Shown here: positions 1 to 7,076 of the stretch, piece after piece | Numbering within the stretch: position 1 is the first letter of the stretch | Layout: each line of letters starts with the position of its first letter | Assembly (NCBI GenBank): GCA_045536135.1 | Contig: JAZSNA010000011.1 | Location: 1-17,300 of the forward strand | Source of the DNA: JAZSNA01 sp045536135 | GTDB taxonomy: Bacteria > Pseudomonadota > Alphaproteobacteria > CAAHEQ01 > UBA3637 | Direction: 5' to 3' | DNA length: 17,300 nt | Notes under the pieces: generated by a model | Database searches by the model: none | What the model was told of the DNA's origin: nothing | The model's input: the letters and a program-made list of their open reading frames with translations, nothing else | Made by a program: the position numbers and the translations under genes

Positions 1-72
1 ATTGCAAATATATTATACTTTTTAAAACAGTTATTTTGAAAGGTTTAGAGTGACTTTATTTATTATTAAAGC

Positions 73-101
73 TTGTTATTTTATGGGTCTTTATTTATAC
101 T
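73..101 (+). promoter_or_regulatory. sigma70-type promoter for the small membrane-protein gene
   Basis: TTGTTA (73-78), a 17-base spacer and TATACT (96-101). The predicted start near 108 leaves a leader of about 27 bases that contains an AGGGAA ribosome binding site at 121-126, 8 bases before the ATG at 135. A good promoter and ribosome site support a real gene downstream even though its frame is broken. Confidence 0.55.
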
Positions 102-134
102 ATTTTTATTTGTATTTTATAGGGAATTTAAAAC

Positions 135-505
135 ATGAAAATTTTATTTAAATATGACTGGGTATGTTACTTGTTTTTAGCTCTTTTTTGTTTTTTGTAT
201 TTAACTTCTTTGGGTGGCCTAAATTATTGTGATACAGATTCTTATACTTGTTATTTAGCTTCCCCATTATTGAGTATTTTATTATATTGTTTATGTATTT
301 GTAAGGATAAAAAAATAACTTTGTGGAGGGCAATGGTTGGGATCCTTTTATTGGGGATGTTTATTATAAACGTGCACCAGAGGATAGTTTTTATAAAAGA
401 ATATTAAATCAAAAAGATATGCCACCTTGGTTTGAATTAAAGAAACGGATTGTTGAAGATGATTTTATTCTTATTTATGGAAAGATAAAAAAGATAGAAA
501 AATAA
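135..505 (+). pseudogene. small membrane protein with a one-base frameshift (unknown family)
   Basis: From the ATG at 135 the frame runs to a stop at 407 (90 aa), with hydrophobic segments at about residues 10-28 and 39-56. A run of seven A at 309-315 follows the codons for CICKD. Beyond it, a different frame gives a protein-like, charged sequence (GWDPFIGDVYYKRAP, then MPPWFELKKRIVEDDF) that stops at 505. Adding one A to the run joins both parts into one protein of about 123 aa: two membrane helices and a soluble C-terminal tail. I infer a one-base deletion, an assembly or sequencing error, or slippage at the A-run. The alternative is a genuine 90-aa protein with a third hydrophobic stretch and a separate short overlapping gene starting at GTG 323. 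I do not recognise the family. Confidence 0.55.
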
Positions 506-510
506 GACCG

Positions 511-543
511 CGTAAATAAAAAATCGTCTTTTAGGCGACTTTT
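511..543 (-). terminator. rho-independent terminator after tRNA-Pro / fprA
   Basis: Read on the minus strand, AAGTCG and CGATT sides pair across a short loop (540-536 with 526-522) and are followed by a run of T. One pair is G-U on the minus strand but would be A-C on the plus strand, so the hairpin serves the minus-strand transcripts (tRNA-Pro and any read-through from fprA). Confidence 0.6.
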
Positions 544-549
544 GTTTAA

Positions 550-626
550 TGGTCGGGGTGGCGGGACTTGAACCCACGACCCCTTGCACCCCATACAAGT
601 ACTCTACCAGGCTGAGCTACACCCCG
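550..626 (-). tRNA. tRNA-Pro (anticodon GGG)
   Basis: The minus strand folds as a 77-base cloverleaf: acceptor CGGGGTG/CACCCCG, D-stem GCTC/GAGT, anticodon stem CTTGT/GCAAG around loop ATGGGGT (anticodon GGG), and T-arm GTGGG-TTCAAGT-CCCGC. Discriminator A and an encoded CCA follow at 552-550. It lies 54 bases downstream of fprA and has its own promoter and terminator. Confidence 0.95.
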
Positions 627-643
627 ACGATTAAAACAGGGGC

Positions 644-672
644 ATTTTAGCACCTTTATAAATAAAAAGCAA
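644..672 (-). promoter_or_regulatory. promoter of tRNA-Pro
   Basis: On the minus strand, TTGCTT (672-667), a 17-base spacer and TAAAAT (649-644). The bases right after the -10 box are GCCCCT, a GC-rich discriminator as is usual at stringently controlled stable-RNA promoters. A 15-base stretch around the -35 box is identical to the tRNA-Ala promoter at 16711-16738. Confidence 0.65.
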
Positions 673-680
673 GATTTTTT

Positions 681-1841
681 TTATTCACACAATTCTTTAC
701 TTAATTCTTTTAATTCTTGGAGTGATTTTTCATTAAGGGCGGATTTGATTTGGACCTTTTGATGACAAAAAGTGATTCCTTTTAAATCTTGCAGTTTATC
801 CATCATTTTTTTGCCGGAAATCGGTGCCCAAGTCCCATTTTCGATGATGCCGATTTTCCGATTTTGAAAATTTTTACTGATGAGGCGATTAAGAAAATTA
901 TCCATAGGCGGAAAAAGGCCTCCGTCATAGGTCGGGCAAGCCAAAACCATCCGATCATATCGGAATGCATTTTCTACGGCTTCGGCAATATCATCACGGG
1001 CTAAATCTGATATTTCAAGCGTTTGTCCGGATTTTTCAAGTTCTTCTTTTAATAAAAGGGCGGCTTGTCGGGTATGACCATAAATGGAGGTATAGGCGAT
1101 AAATATACCTTTGGTTTCGGGTGTATAACTGCTCCAAATGTTATATTTATTGATATAGTAGGGCAAATCTTCCGTTAGCATCGGACCATGGAGCGGGAAT
1201 ATTTTTTGAATATCTAGATTTTGAGCTTTTTGGAGCAAAATTTGAACTTGATATCCATATTTGCCGACAATATTAATATAATAACGACGAGCTTCACAAT
1301 CCCATTCTTCATCGGTGTCCAATGTGCCGAATTTACCGAAAGCGTCTGCCGAAAATAAGATTTTATCCGTTGTATTATAAGTCATCATGACTTCCGGCCA
1401 ATGGATCATTGGAGCAAAAATAAAGGTTAGATTTGTTTGGCCGAATGAAAAGGTATCTCCGTCTTTAACTGTTATGGTTCTGTCGGTTAAATTAAGGTTT
1501 GGAAAAAATTGTTTCATATAGGTAAATGTTTTGTCATTCCCGATAACTTTTGAATTAGGATAAGTTTTTAAAAAGCGTTCAATATTGCCAGCATGGTCCG
1601 GTTCCATATGAGATACGATTAAGTAATCGGCCGATTTGCCATTCAGAACGGTGGTCAGGTTGTCAAACCATTCATCTCCTTTGTGAATATCAACCGTGTC
1701 CATAATAACGCTTTTTTCATCGTCAATCAAATAGGAATTATATGATATTCCATTGGGTATGATGTATTGTCCTTCAAATAAGTCCAAAGTTTTATCATCG
1801 ACACCGATATAGGTGATTTTGTTTGTTAATTTTTTTATCAT
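681..1841 (-). CDS. fprA: flavodiiron protein (O2 and/or NO reductase)
   Basis: 386 aa, the normal length for a two-domain class A flavodiiron protein, a cytoplasmic enzyme that reduces O2 to water or NO to N2O in anaerobes. The N-terminal metallo-beta-lactamase domain (about 1-240) carries the di-iron ligand motif HMEPDH (H78, E80, D82, H83), then H147 in MIHWPE, D166 in SADAFG and H218 in PLHGP. The C-terminal flavodoxin domain (about 246-386) starts with IAYTSIYGHTRQAA, the FMN phosphate loop, and has the YDGGLFPPM segment near the flavin. No rubredoxin domain is fused, so electrons must come from a separate donor not seen here. Its ATG overlaps the stop of the upstream gene as ATGA, so it is translationally coupled and is the last gene of a four-gene operon. 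Which substrate, O2 or NO, dominates cannot be told from sequence. Confidence 0.93.
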   Translation of the reverse strand: MIKKLTNKITYIGVDDKTLDLFEGQYIIPNGISYNSYLIDDEKSVIMDTVDIHKGDEWFDNLTTVLNGKSADYLIVSHMEPDHAGNIERFLKTYPNSKVIGNDKTFTYMKQFFPNLNLTDRTITVKDGDTFSFGQTNLTFIFAPMIHWPEVMMTYNTTDKILFSADAFGKFGTLDTDEEWDCEARRYYINIVGKYGYQVQILLQKAQNLDIQKIFPLHGPMLTEDLPYYINKYNIWSSYTPETKGIFIAYTSIYGHTRQAALLLKEELEKSGQTLEISDLARDDIAEAVENAFRYDRMVLACPTYDGGLFPPMDNFLNRLISKNFQNRKIGIIENGTWAPISGKKMMDKLQDLKGITFCHQKVQIKSALNEKSLQELKELSKELCE

Positions 1842-2479
1842 CTTTTGTATCCTTTATATCTGTTGTAAAATTTATCTGTTTGATTATAAGTATAATTATT
1901 TTGATTTTCAATAATTTTGATATTCTTTATTTGGACAGGAGTGGTTGTTTTTATCGCACCGTGCTTGATTTTTCCATTGATAACATCTTGAAATATTTGA
2001 ATGTAATCCGATTTGAATTCCTGATTGCTTTGGCATAAAAAATCGCAAATCTTTTCAATCAATCCGGATTGAGCTCCTGTAAAGGACGAATATTTTTTAA
2101 AAGTATCGTTGCAGATGACAATTTTATCTCCGGCAGTTTGAATGTTAGTTTTGTCCGGTAATTGGATTTTATTGTTCCGAAGGTGTTTATATATGATTTC
2201 AAAAAGTTCGGTTGCGCTTGATTCCGTGTCCAATTTCCAATCCGGATATGTCGGATTTTGATGTGTACTTGTTAAAATACATATTTTTTGTTCAGGTTGA
2301 ATTTGATTTTCATCTTGTATCATTTCAATTTGTTTTTGGACGGCATCCGGATGACAAAAAAAGAAAAATCCGCCACTTTGTCCGCCTAAGACATATTGAG
2401 CTTTTTTGTTCAAAAGACCTGTCTTTTTAATTTCTTCAATTTCTGATGGTGTGAGTAAGGAAACCCGGCTTAAAATCAT
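1838..2479 (-). CDS. unknown protein, GGQSGGFF family (paralogue 2)
   Basis: 213 aa, no signal peptide or membrane segment. I do not recognise the family. The N-terminal half aligns by eye with the protein at 3152-3895: both have a helical opening ending in a GL/GI turn, then GGQSGGFF followed by two aromatic or aliphatic residues, and about 45 residues later YP-x-W-x-x-D-x-E (YPDWKLDTE here). The C-terminal half is diverged, rich in Asn, Gln and Lys, and ends in a basic tail (NRYKGYKR). The order (short polar N-terminus, Gly turn, Gly-rich motif, hydrophobic strand) faintly recalls ADP-ribosyltransferase-like folds, but no catalytic triad can be named. The ATG at 2479 follows the HD gene stop by 4 bases, with AAAGGA inside the end of that gene as ribosome site. 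Its stop overlaps the fprA start. Confidence 0.8.
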   Translation of the reverse strand: MILSRVSLLTPSEIEEIKKTGLLNKKAQYVLGGQSGGFFFFCHPDAVQKQIEMIQDENQIQPEQKICILTSTHQNPTYPDWKLDTESSATELFEIIYKHLRNNKIQLPDKTNIQTAGDKIVICNDTFKKYSSFTGAQSGLIEKICDFLCQSNQEFKSDYIQIFQDVINGKIKHGAIKTTTPVQIKNIKIIENQNNYTYNQTDKFYNRYKGYKR

Positions 2480-2483
2480 ATTT

Positions 2484-3155
2484 TTATCGTCCTTTTATCA
2501 TTTTACGGCGCCGAATGACCAGTTGGTTCATAATCATTGGAATTGTTTTAAGGTTATGCTTTCCTAAAAAATCGTCTTGTTTTTTTATATACTCAATTTG
2601 TGATGGAATATCCAAAGAAGCAATTTGTTTTGCACGATGAGTCGAAAAGTATTTTTCATTGTATCCTCGGGCCCAAGATAAACGGGTGCGATCCGCATCC
2701 CAAAGGCATGCCGAAATATAAGTTTGGGGAACTTTGCCCAGAGTATGATCCCAAATCGCATCAATAATTTGGTTTTGTTGCAAGACGGTTAAAAGAGGGG
2801 AAAATTTTTGTAAAAAATTGGGTGCGATCCCTTGGGCGCACTCTTTTCCGTGAGTTTCGTCATAATTGTCGTTTTCTCTGGCACAATCGTGTAAAACAGC
2901 CGCAAATAAAACAGGTAAAGGATTCTTTTTTAATGAAAGGGCATAATCCAATCCAAACAGCCCAACTTGTTCAGAATGGTCCAAAGAATGATATGTCCCA
3001 TAAAGGGGTTGTTTGCTGACAGAACGAATTTTACGCATTAAAACATTGATTAAAAAATAACTGTATGCCCATTTGATTTCATCAGACGGTGTTAATCGGG
3101 TTTCATCCTGATTGATTTGTTTTATAATTTTTAATGCTTTTTCATAAGATGTCAT
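2484..3155 (-). CDS. HD-domain phosphohydrolase-like protein
   Basis: 223 aa from ATG 3155. A longer frame starting at 3233 exists, but 3155 is chosen because it forms an ATGA overlap with the stop of the upstream gene and places the product after that coding region. HD-superfamily signature: YHSLDHSEQV (H56, H60), AAVLHDCARENDNYD with the HD pair H89-D90, THG near residue 102, and a later WDADRTRL that can supply the last Asp. This is the metal-binding pattern of HD hydrolases acting on phosphomonoesters, nucleotides or cyclic nucleotides. No GYP variant, sensor domain or membrane segment is present, so the substrate is open. It sits between two paralogous unknown genes and upstream of fprA in one transcript, suggesting a shared task. 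Confidence 0.85.
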   Translation of the reverse strand: MTSYEKALKIIKQINQDETRLTPSDEIKWAYSYFLINVLMRKIRSVSKQPLYGTYHSLDHSEQVGLFGLDYALSLKKNPLPVLFAAVLHDCARENDNYDETHGKECAQGIAPNFLQKFSPLLTVLQQNQIIDAIWDHTLGKVPQTYISACLWDADRTRLSWARGYNEKYFSTHRAKQIASLDIPSQIEYIKKQDDFLGKHNLKTIPMIMNQLVIRRRKMIKGR

Positions 3156-3895
3156 CTTTTCAATCCTTTTAATTTGGCAATTTGAATTGTTGATATGGGA
3201 GGTGTCTTTTGTTTCGTCTTTTCCTTTTCCCATTGTCCCAAAGCGTTTTTTCGGATTTGGTGAATTTCAAAAATCGGCAGGTTTTTAGAACCTGTATATT
3301 TTAAACACCAATGCTCTGTCAAAGATTTTTTTAAACTGTCGTTATATGATTTTTCAAATTCCGGAAGTATTTTTATTAATTTATCGCAAAGGACTTGTGT
3401 CAGACCGGTCCAATCGCCTTTATCCTTAAAATCACCGCCGTGAAAGATGAAATCGTGTTCTTTACCATCCTCATTTTCATAACGGATGGTGAAATTACCT
3501 TTTCCAGGGTATATACCGGTAATTGTCGCATCAAGTTGTTCCGTTCTAAAACGGGCGTTTTTAAAGGCGTTATTTATTTTATCCAAGCCTGTCGTATCTT
3601 GGTTTAAAACAGCCGATATAATTAAATTTTTTACAAAGGTATTTCGTTCCAAATCATGTTGCCATGTCGGATATTTTAAATCATTTTCATCAACTTTGGT
3701 TGAAACTAATAATCCTTCATTTAAAAAATGAAAATCAGCGAAGTCATGATAAGCCCCTTGTTCGGTTGAAAATACGAAAAAACCGCCACTTTGCCCGCCA
3801 GATGGGAAAAGAGAGTAATCCGAACGAATACCGTCTTTTAAAAAGCTATCTTGATTTTTGATTGATTTCGAAATATGATAAAAAGTGTGTTCCAT
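3152..3895 (-). CDS. unknown protein, GGQSGGFF family (paralogue 1)
   Basis: 247 aa from ATG 3895. The open frame reaches back to 4102, but that part is the antisense of tRNA-Thr (GRGTRTPDL-type reading) and lies upstream of the promoter, so it is not coding. The N-terminus MEHTFYHISKS, then FLKDGIRSDYS, GGQSGGFFVFSTEQGAYHDF and YPTWQHDLE, matches the layout of paralogue 2. A YH near the start followed by an L-x-x-G-I turn and a Gly-rich FFVF strand is the kind of pattern seen at the N-terminus of ADP-ribosyltransferase-like proteins; this is a weak resemblance only. The middle (about 110-150) reads like a beta-rich domain, and the C-terminus is basic. It is the first gene of the operon with the HD gene, paralogue 2 and fprA. 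No Shine-Dalgarno is visible and the -10 box ends 7 bases before the ATG. Confidence 0.8.
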   Translation of the reverse strand: MEHTFYHISKSIKNQDSFLKDGIRSDYSLFPSGGQSGGFFVFSTEQGAYHDFADFHFLNEGLLVSTKVDENDLKYPTWQHDLERNTFVKNLIISAVLNQDTTGLDKINNAFKNARFRTEQLDATITGIYPGKGNFTIRYENEDGKEHDFIFHGGDFKDKGDWTGLTQVLCDKLIKILPEFEKSYNDSLKKSLTEHWCLKYTGSKNLPIFEIHQIRKNALGQWEKEKTKQKTPPISTIQIAKLKGLKR

Positions 3896-3902
3896 GGGCT
3901 CA

Positions 3903-3931
3903 ATTATACTTGAAAAAAGAAAAAAAGTCAA
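3903..3931 (-). promoter_or_regulatory. strong promoter of the GGQSGGFF/HD/fprA operon, probably leaderless
   Basis: On the minus strand TTGACT (3931-3926), exactly 17 bases, then a perfect TATAAT (3908-3903). The next 7 bases lead straight into ATG at 3895, so initiation at the usual distance puts the 5' end on or next to the start codon. The bases between (TGAGCCC) hold no ribosome binding site. Confidence 0.7.
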
Positions 3932-3970
3932 ATAAAACGCTATATTTTTATTATTTTTTACATAAAATGC

Positions 3971-3999
3971 TTGCAAAGAAAAAACGAATCGGTTATAAG
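3971..3999 (+). promoter_or_regulatory. promoter of tRNA-Thr
   Basis: TTGCAA (3971-3976), 17 bases, TATAAG (3994-3999), 13 bases before the mature tRNA 5' end. It is divergent from the operon promoter at 3903-3931. Confidence 0.65.
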
Positions 4000-4012
4000 A
4001 AAAATAAGTTAG

Positions 4013-4088
<76 letters not shown>

Positions 4089-4104
4089 TATTCTTTTTTC
4101 ATTT

Positions 4105-4133
4105 AGCCTTGCATTAAAATGCAAGGCTTTTTT
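4105..4133 (+). terminator. rho-independent terminator of tRNA-Thr
   Basis: A perfect 10-bp stem, AGCCTTGCAT (4105-4114) with ATGCAAGGCT (4119-4128), around a 4-base loop, followed by six T. On the minus strand no T-run follows, so it does not serve the convergent gene ending at 4145. Confidence 0.9.
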
Positions 4134-4144
4134 GATATTTCAGT

Positions 4145-5905
4145 TTATCGACAATTTTCAATATGATTAAAAAAATCAAAGATCGAATGACGAAGTCGGC
4201 GGATAATTTTATTGCCTACTGTCACATATTCTTTATTTTGGATTTTAATGGATTTGATTTTTTGATTAAAAATCAGGCTTTCTGATAGATTAAAATTTTG
4301 TAAATTTTGAAATCTGATTTGTTGAAGATTTTGATTGTGTGTTAAGAAATTGATTCCAGTTGTTCTTAAACTAGGGGTGTTAATTTGGGATAGAACCTCA
4401 TTCTTAAATAAAAAGTAATCACCGACAGAAAGTAGATTTTCAAGTGAAATTTCTGCTAGAGATGTATTATTTTCCAAAAAACTATTTCCAATTGTTTTAA
4501 GGTTAGGCGCTGTAAATGAGGTTAATGATGGATTGGTTTCTAAAAAGGAATGGCGAACTCGGGTTAAATTTGGTAAATATAGGGTTTTCAGTTTTAGATT
4601 ATTGCCCAAAAAATAATCTTTGATACTGGTTAATCGGGGGGCGTAAAATTCTTCAAGAATTTTATTATTTCTTAAAAAATTATTGCCGATTTTTATTACA
4701 TTGGGTAAGTGTAATTTTTTTAAACCAAAATTATCATATAAAAAGTTGTTCCCGATGACTTTTAATCGGGGAGCAATAAAAACGGATAAATTTTTGACTC
4801 CATAACCAAAATTGTTTCCGACTTGTAAAAGATTGGGCATGATTAATTCTTCCAAGGATCTATAACAACCGGCTGGTGAAAATTCATTGTTAAAAACTCT
4901 TGGTTTTGTTAAACACAAAGAGGTAATTTGTCCGTTTTTTGTTGATATAATCGGTGTCCCATCCGCATAAATCTGGTAAGAATTTTTTCCTGTTTTTAAA
5001 ACTTGAATTTTCTTTTGTTTGAACTCATGGGCGAGTAGTATTTGTAAATTTTCACTGGTGTCAATTTGCTGGTCAAATAAAATCGGCCGGTTGGGTTTGG
5101 TATAGGCAGACGGATTAAATATGGTTCTGTTTTTAATATTTAAAATACATTGTCCCAACATAAATTCGTGGTTTTTGTTTAATAAGTGAAATTCATTGCC
5201 TTTGATATAAAAGTTTGAAGAATAGAAAACGCCGTTTGTTTCCATGTGGTATTTAAACAGCCGCCCGTTCATAAAAATAAAGTTATCCGGAATACTAAGT
5301 TTCGATTTGTAAAAGTCGATATTAAAATATTTTTTTAAGGCTTCTGATAAGCCCGGAATAATTTCGTCTGGATTTGAATGAAAGGTGTTATCGCAATTTT
5401 CAACGGTATGATTATATCTGTTTTTAATTGAAATAAAGCCGCCGTTTTTAAATATTTGGATAGATAAAACGGAGGTGCCGTATTTGTCTTGTCGTTCCTC
5501 CTTGCCGATAAAATCTTTTCGGTGTATTGTTTCAATATCTTCTCTGATTGCATTGATGATGTAAAAGTCTTTAAAACGTTGGGGGTCTTTAAAGGTGCAT
5601 AGTCTCTCTTTCCGGGTAAAATATTTTTGAATGCTGTTTTGTTTTTCAAACGTATCTGCCAAATAGGCGTTATATCCGGCTTGTTTAAGTAATGCGAAGG
5701 GATCTTGATTTGAGGGCTGGGATTGGATGTCTCTGTTTTTAAGGGAATGTAAAAATTGTAAAATCGGTTCGGCATTGTCTCCGGCATATTGGACGATTTG
5801 AACAATGTGGGGAATGTCAAAAATTCCATTATCATATTGACGAATTGTTTTGGCAAAACTTTCTCCGTTTTGTTTCTTAATTTGTTCAAAAATCGTTTTT
5901 TCCAT
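4145..5905 (-). CDS. leucine-rich-repeat protein of unknown function
   Basis: 586 aa, no signal peptide, no membrane segment. Residues 1-340 form a region I do not recognise. It includes AGYNAYLADTFEKQNSIQKY (about 77-96), a block around 130-185 with GGFISIKNRYNHTV, and strand-rich sequence after 200. Residues 351 to about 548 are nine uninterrupted 22-residue leucine-rich repeats starting at L351, 373, 395, 417, 439, 461, 483, 505 and 527. The consensus is roughly L..L.LPNL..IGNNFL.NN, close in style to BspA-type repeats. A short basic tail follows. The ATG at 5905 has GGGAA 8 bases upstream. LRR arrays bind proteins, so an adaptor or host-interaction role is possible, but lack of an export signal argues for a cytoplasmic site or an unusual secretion route. 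It is a single-gene unit with its own promoter. Confidence 0.85.
   Translation of the reverse strand: MEKTIFEQIKKQNGESFAKTIRQYDNGIFDIPHIVQIVQYAGDNAEPILQFLHSLKNRDIQSQPSNQDPFALLKQAGYNAYLADTFEKQNSIQKYFTRKERLCTFKDPQRFKDFYIINAIREDIETIHRKDFIGKEERQDKYGTSVLSIQIFKNGGFISIKNRYNHTVENCDNTFHSNPDEIIPGLSEALKKYFNIDFYKSKLSIPDNFIFMNGRLFKYHMETNGVFYSSNFYIKGNEFHLLNKNHEFMLGQCILNIKNRTIFNPSAYTKPNRPILFDQQIDTSENLQILLAHEFKQKKIQVLKTGKNSYQIYADGTPIISTKNGQITSLCLTKPRVFNNEFSPAGCYRSLEELIMPNLLQVGNNFGYGVKNLSVFIAPRLKVIGNNFLYDNFGLKKLHLPNVIKIGNNFLRNNKILEEFYAPRLTSIKDYFLGNNLKLKTLYLPNLTRVRHSFLETNPSLTSFTAPNLKTIGNSFLENNTSLAEISLENLLSVGDYFLFKNEVLSQINTPSLRTTGINFLTHNQNLQQIRFQNLQNFNLSESLIFNQKIKSIKIQNKEYVTVGNKIIRRLRHSIFDFFNHIENCR
4262..4855 (-). 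repeat. coding tandem repeat: nine 22-residue LRR units
   Basis: Nine in-frame 66-base units inside the LRR gene, each encoding a PNL/PRL turn, an IG(N) strand and an NFL.NN segment. Length is strictly 22 residues in every unit, with substitutions between units and no insertions, so the array is old but under length constraint. Confidence 0.85.
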
Positions 5906-5932
5906 GAATAAATTCCCAAAAAAATATCGGAA

Positions 5933-5961
5933 ATTATATCATAAAATGACAAAAAAGTCAA
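5933..5961 (-). promoter_or_regulatory. promoter of the LRR gene
   Basis: Minus strand TTGACT (5961-5956), 17 bases, perfect TATAAT (5938-5933). It overlaps the 3' end of mdaB. The predicted leader is about 20 bases and contains the GGGAA ribosome site. The hexamers and spacing equal those of the operon promoter at 3903-3931. Confidence 0.75.
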
Positions 5962-6524
5962 CGAGACACGCCGGTTAATGAAAAGACTTCTTTTAAGTGG
6001 TTTTCCAGATTATTTAAAAATGTTTCGATGCGAGGATTCTTGATAACATCGTGGCATGAAAAATGCTTTAATTCCCCCAGTCCGATGAATTTTTGGGTTT
6101 GGCGAAAAGGTATCAAAACCTCCGAAGGCGTTTTAACATCTTTCCAAAACCCCTTTCCAAATGCTTCCAAGGGAGAATTCCACGTCGTTGACAACATAAA
6201 ATCACGTCCTTTTAAAAGACCGCCTTGACCATATCCGCTTCCGGAAAAAGAATAAAAAACATCGTATTCATATACGTTTTGCATATATTCTTTTAAAATG
6301 GCCGGTTCAGAAAACCAATAAATCGGAAATTGAAAAATAATTGTGTCAGCCCAAAAGAATTTTTCTTGTTCTTCTTTTATATCGTATCCGTTTTTGATAA
6401 TCGTTTTTTTTATTTTATAAAATGGCGATAAAATTTCTTCAATTTCAGATATTAATGTATCGGTCAACAGACCTTTCGCAAAAGGATAGGGTTGATGAGA
6501 ATTAATAATTAAAATATGTTTCAT
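5958..6524 (-). CDS. mdaB: NAD(P)H:quinone oxidoreductase, MdaB/NQO1-like flavoprotein
   Basis: 188 aa, the usual length. It belongs to the flavodoxin-like fold NAD(P)H dehydrogenase (quinone) group: two-electron reduction of quinones with bound FAD in the cytoplasm, protecting against redox cycling. Family signposts: IINSHQPYPFAKG for the FAD phosphate loop, then ADTIIFQFPIYWFSEPAILKEY (active-site and FAD contact), YGQGGLLKGRDFMLSTTWNSPLEAFG (typical MdaB block), and FRQTQKFIGLGEL. A strong AGGAGG lies 6 bases before the ATG. It follows the tspO gene by 9 bases in the same direction, so the two are probably co-transcribed. Confidence 0.9.
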   Translation of the reverse strand: MKHILIINSHQPYPFAKGLLTDTLISEIEEILSPFYKIKKTIIKNGYDIKEEQEKFFWADTIIFQFPIYWFSEPAILKEYMQNVYEYDVFYSFSGSGYGQGGLLKGRDFMLSTTWNSPLEAFGKGFWKDVKTPSEVLIPFRQTQKFIGLGELKHFSCHDVIKNPRIETFLNNLENHLKEVFSLTGVSR

Positions 6525-6533
6525 TATAACCTC

Positions 6534-6983
6534 CTAGTGATTGAAAAAAAGGATTGATATATTCATATACAGGGCAAAAATAACCCAAGCAAACTCGGGA
6601 TATAACAGGTATGAAGCGTAAATATTTACTTTCTTAAAGTCCTTAATACAGAAAATAAGGGTTAATAGGATAAATAGTGTTCCGATAATTCCAAAAATGA
6701 TATTTTGAAGTGCAAAAAATAAAAAGGGCCATGTGAAAATACCAATCAGATGCAGGGCGAAAAAAAGCTTTTTAGCCTTATCCCACACGATAAAGGCGGA
6801 TAGGGATAATAAGATGAAAAAAATACTCCATGCAATTGAAAATAAATAAGCCGGCGGAATAAATGGAACGGGCTTTATTAAATTATAGTACCATATCGTA
6901 TTTTCCGGTGTCATGGCGGTGGAACTTAAAAAACCGCCTCCGAACGTAATTGCCAACAGTGATAAAAAAATATTTATTTTCAT
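6534..6983 (-). CDS. tspO: TspO/MBR family membrane protein
   Basis: 149 aa with five predicted membrane helices, the TspO/MBR architecture. The signature region WYYNLIKPVPFIPPAYLFSI matches the family pattern W-Y-x-x-L-x-K-P...PP-x-x-x-F followed by W. The last helix has YPEFAWVIFALYMNISI, like the W-x-x-F-A-x-x-L-N motif that lines the tetrapyrrole pocket. Family members bind porphyrins and act in tetrapyrrole or redox-stress signalling; in alphaproteobacteria TspO responds to oxygen. First gene of a pair with mdaB. No ribosome binding site is visible: the sequence before the ATG is TTATATTATGTATC, a -10-like box 7 bases from the start. Confidence 0.88.
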   Translation of the reverse strand: MKINIFLSLLAITFGGGFLSSTAMTPENTIWYYNLIKPVPFIPPAYLFSIAWSIFFILLSLSAFIVWDKAKKLFFALHLIGIFTWPFLFFALQNIIFGIIGTLFILLTLIFCIKDFKKVNIYASYLLYPEFAWVIFALYMNISILFFNH

Positions 6984-7041
6984 GATACATAATATAAGTT
7001 TAAAATTTTTTTAAAAAATTAGATAAAAGTATATAATCTAC

Positions 7042-7070
7042 TTGATAATGTGTAAAAAAAGATTTATTAT
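7042..7070 (+). promoter_or_regulatory. promoter of the glycosyltransferase gene, probably leaderless
   Basis: TTGATA (7042-7047), 17 bases, TATTAT (7065-7070), then only six bases (CGACTT) before ATG 7077. Initiation at the normal distance would fall on the A of the start codon. No ribosome binding site precedes the gene. Confidence 0.65.
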
Positions 7071-7076
7071 CGACTT

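Noticed and set aside
3156..3233. Longer start for the HD-domain protein
   Set aside because: It would lie wholly inside the 3' end of the upstream gene; ATG 3155 forms a clean ATGA overlap and begins right before the family's helical region.
5335..5961. 208-aa frame on the minus strand opposite in phase to the LRR gene
   Set aside because: Shadow frame of the LRR gene: it lacks domain features and starts upstream of the LRR promoter's predicted transcription start.
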